DNA from: an uncultured Clostridia bacterium
GTDB taxonomy: Bacteria > Bacillota > Clostridia > Oscillospirales > Ruminococcaceae
Direction of reading: 5' to 3'
NCBI GenBank assembly: GCA_947623585.1
Contig: CANQHA010000002.1
Span: 62,001 to 126,000 of the forward strand
Length of the DNA stretch: 64,000 nucleotides
Made by a program: the position numbers and the translations under genes. Position 1 is the stretch's first letter. The number at the start of each line of letters is the position of its first letter. Shown here piece by piece: positions 63,962 through 64,000 of the stretch. The notes beneath the pieces are model-generated. The model saw nothing but the letters and a program-made list of their open reading frames with translations, searched no databases and was not told the origin of the DNA.

Positions 63962-64000
63962 ATGGGTAAATCTAAGCGTCATCAAGACGCGACAGGCGTT
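63962..64000 (+). CDS. 5' end of an unidentified gene downstream of hsdS
   Basis: An ATG with GAAAGGAAGAT upstream starts an open frame of 13 codons (MGKSKRHQDATGV) cut by the window end. It is 27 bases after hsdS on the same strand and may be hsdR or a further defence gene; the residues do not allow a choice. Confidence 0.45.
   Translation, partial: MGKSKRHQDATGV

Overview
The window looks like a chromosomal piece of an anaerobic, spore-forming member of the Clostridia, probably a gut Oscillospirales-type bacterium. The evidence is a SpoIIE homologue, rubrerythrin, Firmicutes-style AAGGAGG ribosome binding sites, a cysteine T-box, GlgC/GlgD glycogen genes, a decarboxylase alpha chain, and a moderately high GC content with many short palindromic repeats. 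The family placement is inference; the class is well supported.

Layout. 1-0.9 kb: 3' end of a pyruvate/oxaloacetate carboxyltransferase gene. 0.9-7.6 kb: a methyltransferase, then a B12/one-carbon block (MBL hydrolase, transcobalamin-like lipoprotein, ECF-type S component, metF, a separate MetH reactivation protein, and metH without its activation domain). 7.9-11.7 kb, minus strand: a heterodimeric ABC exporter. 12.2-21.1 kb: an oppABCDF-type operon in which four of the five components carry large extra segments, plus a small membrane protein. 21.2-26.3 kb: an MBL protein, malQ and a GH31 alpha-glucosidase. 27-28.4 kb: dinB with two LexA-like boxes. 28.7-30.2 kb: ECF sigma/anti-sigma pair 1. 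30.5-33.8 kb: a GH2 beta-galactosidase. 34-37.1 kb: upp, then a T-box-controlled cysE-cysS operon. 37.1-39.2 kb: two foldase-like secreted proteins. 39.5-46.7 kb, minus strand: ECF sigma/anti-sigma pair 2 followed by two paralogous lipoproteins and an ABC-2 transporter. 47-48.9 kb: a ParB-like protein and the scar of a mobile element (relaxase tail joined to a serine recombinase tail). 48.9-51.8 kb: rubrerythrin and spoIIE. 52-57.7 kb: glgBCDA. 57.8-58.5 kb: a radical SAM protein. 58.65 kb: tRNA-Leu(CAG). 58.9-64 kb: an accessory block with small element-type genes, an XRE regulator and type I hsdM-hsdS.

Carbohydrate genes recur (malQ, GH31, GH2, glgBCDA), consistent with uptake and storage of plant or host glucans. 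The 2.6-7.6 kb block reads as B12 capture, B12 uptake, methyl-THF production, and a methionine synthase with a detached reactivation domain.

The intergenic regions are unusual. A family of about 223-bp palindromic elements with AAAGGTAT-type inverted ends sits mostly between convergent genes (1.5, 7.6, 26.7 and 30.3 kb, with rearranged copies at 23.4-24.0 and 26.5 kb). The most interesting candidates for new biology are the sigma/anti-sigma/twin-lipoprotein/ABC cluster, the enlarged Opp transporter, the palindromic element family, and the LexA-like palindrome at the regulator upstream of the type I restriction-modification genes.
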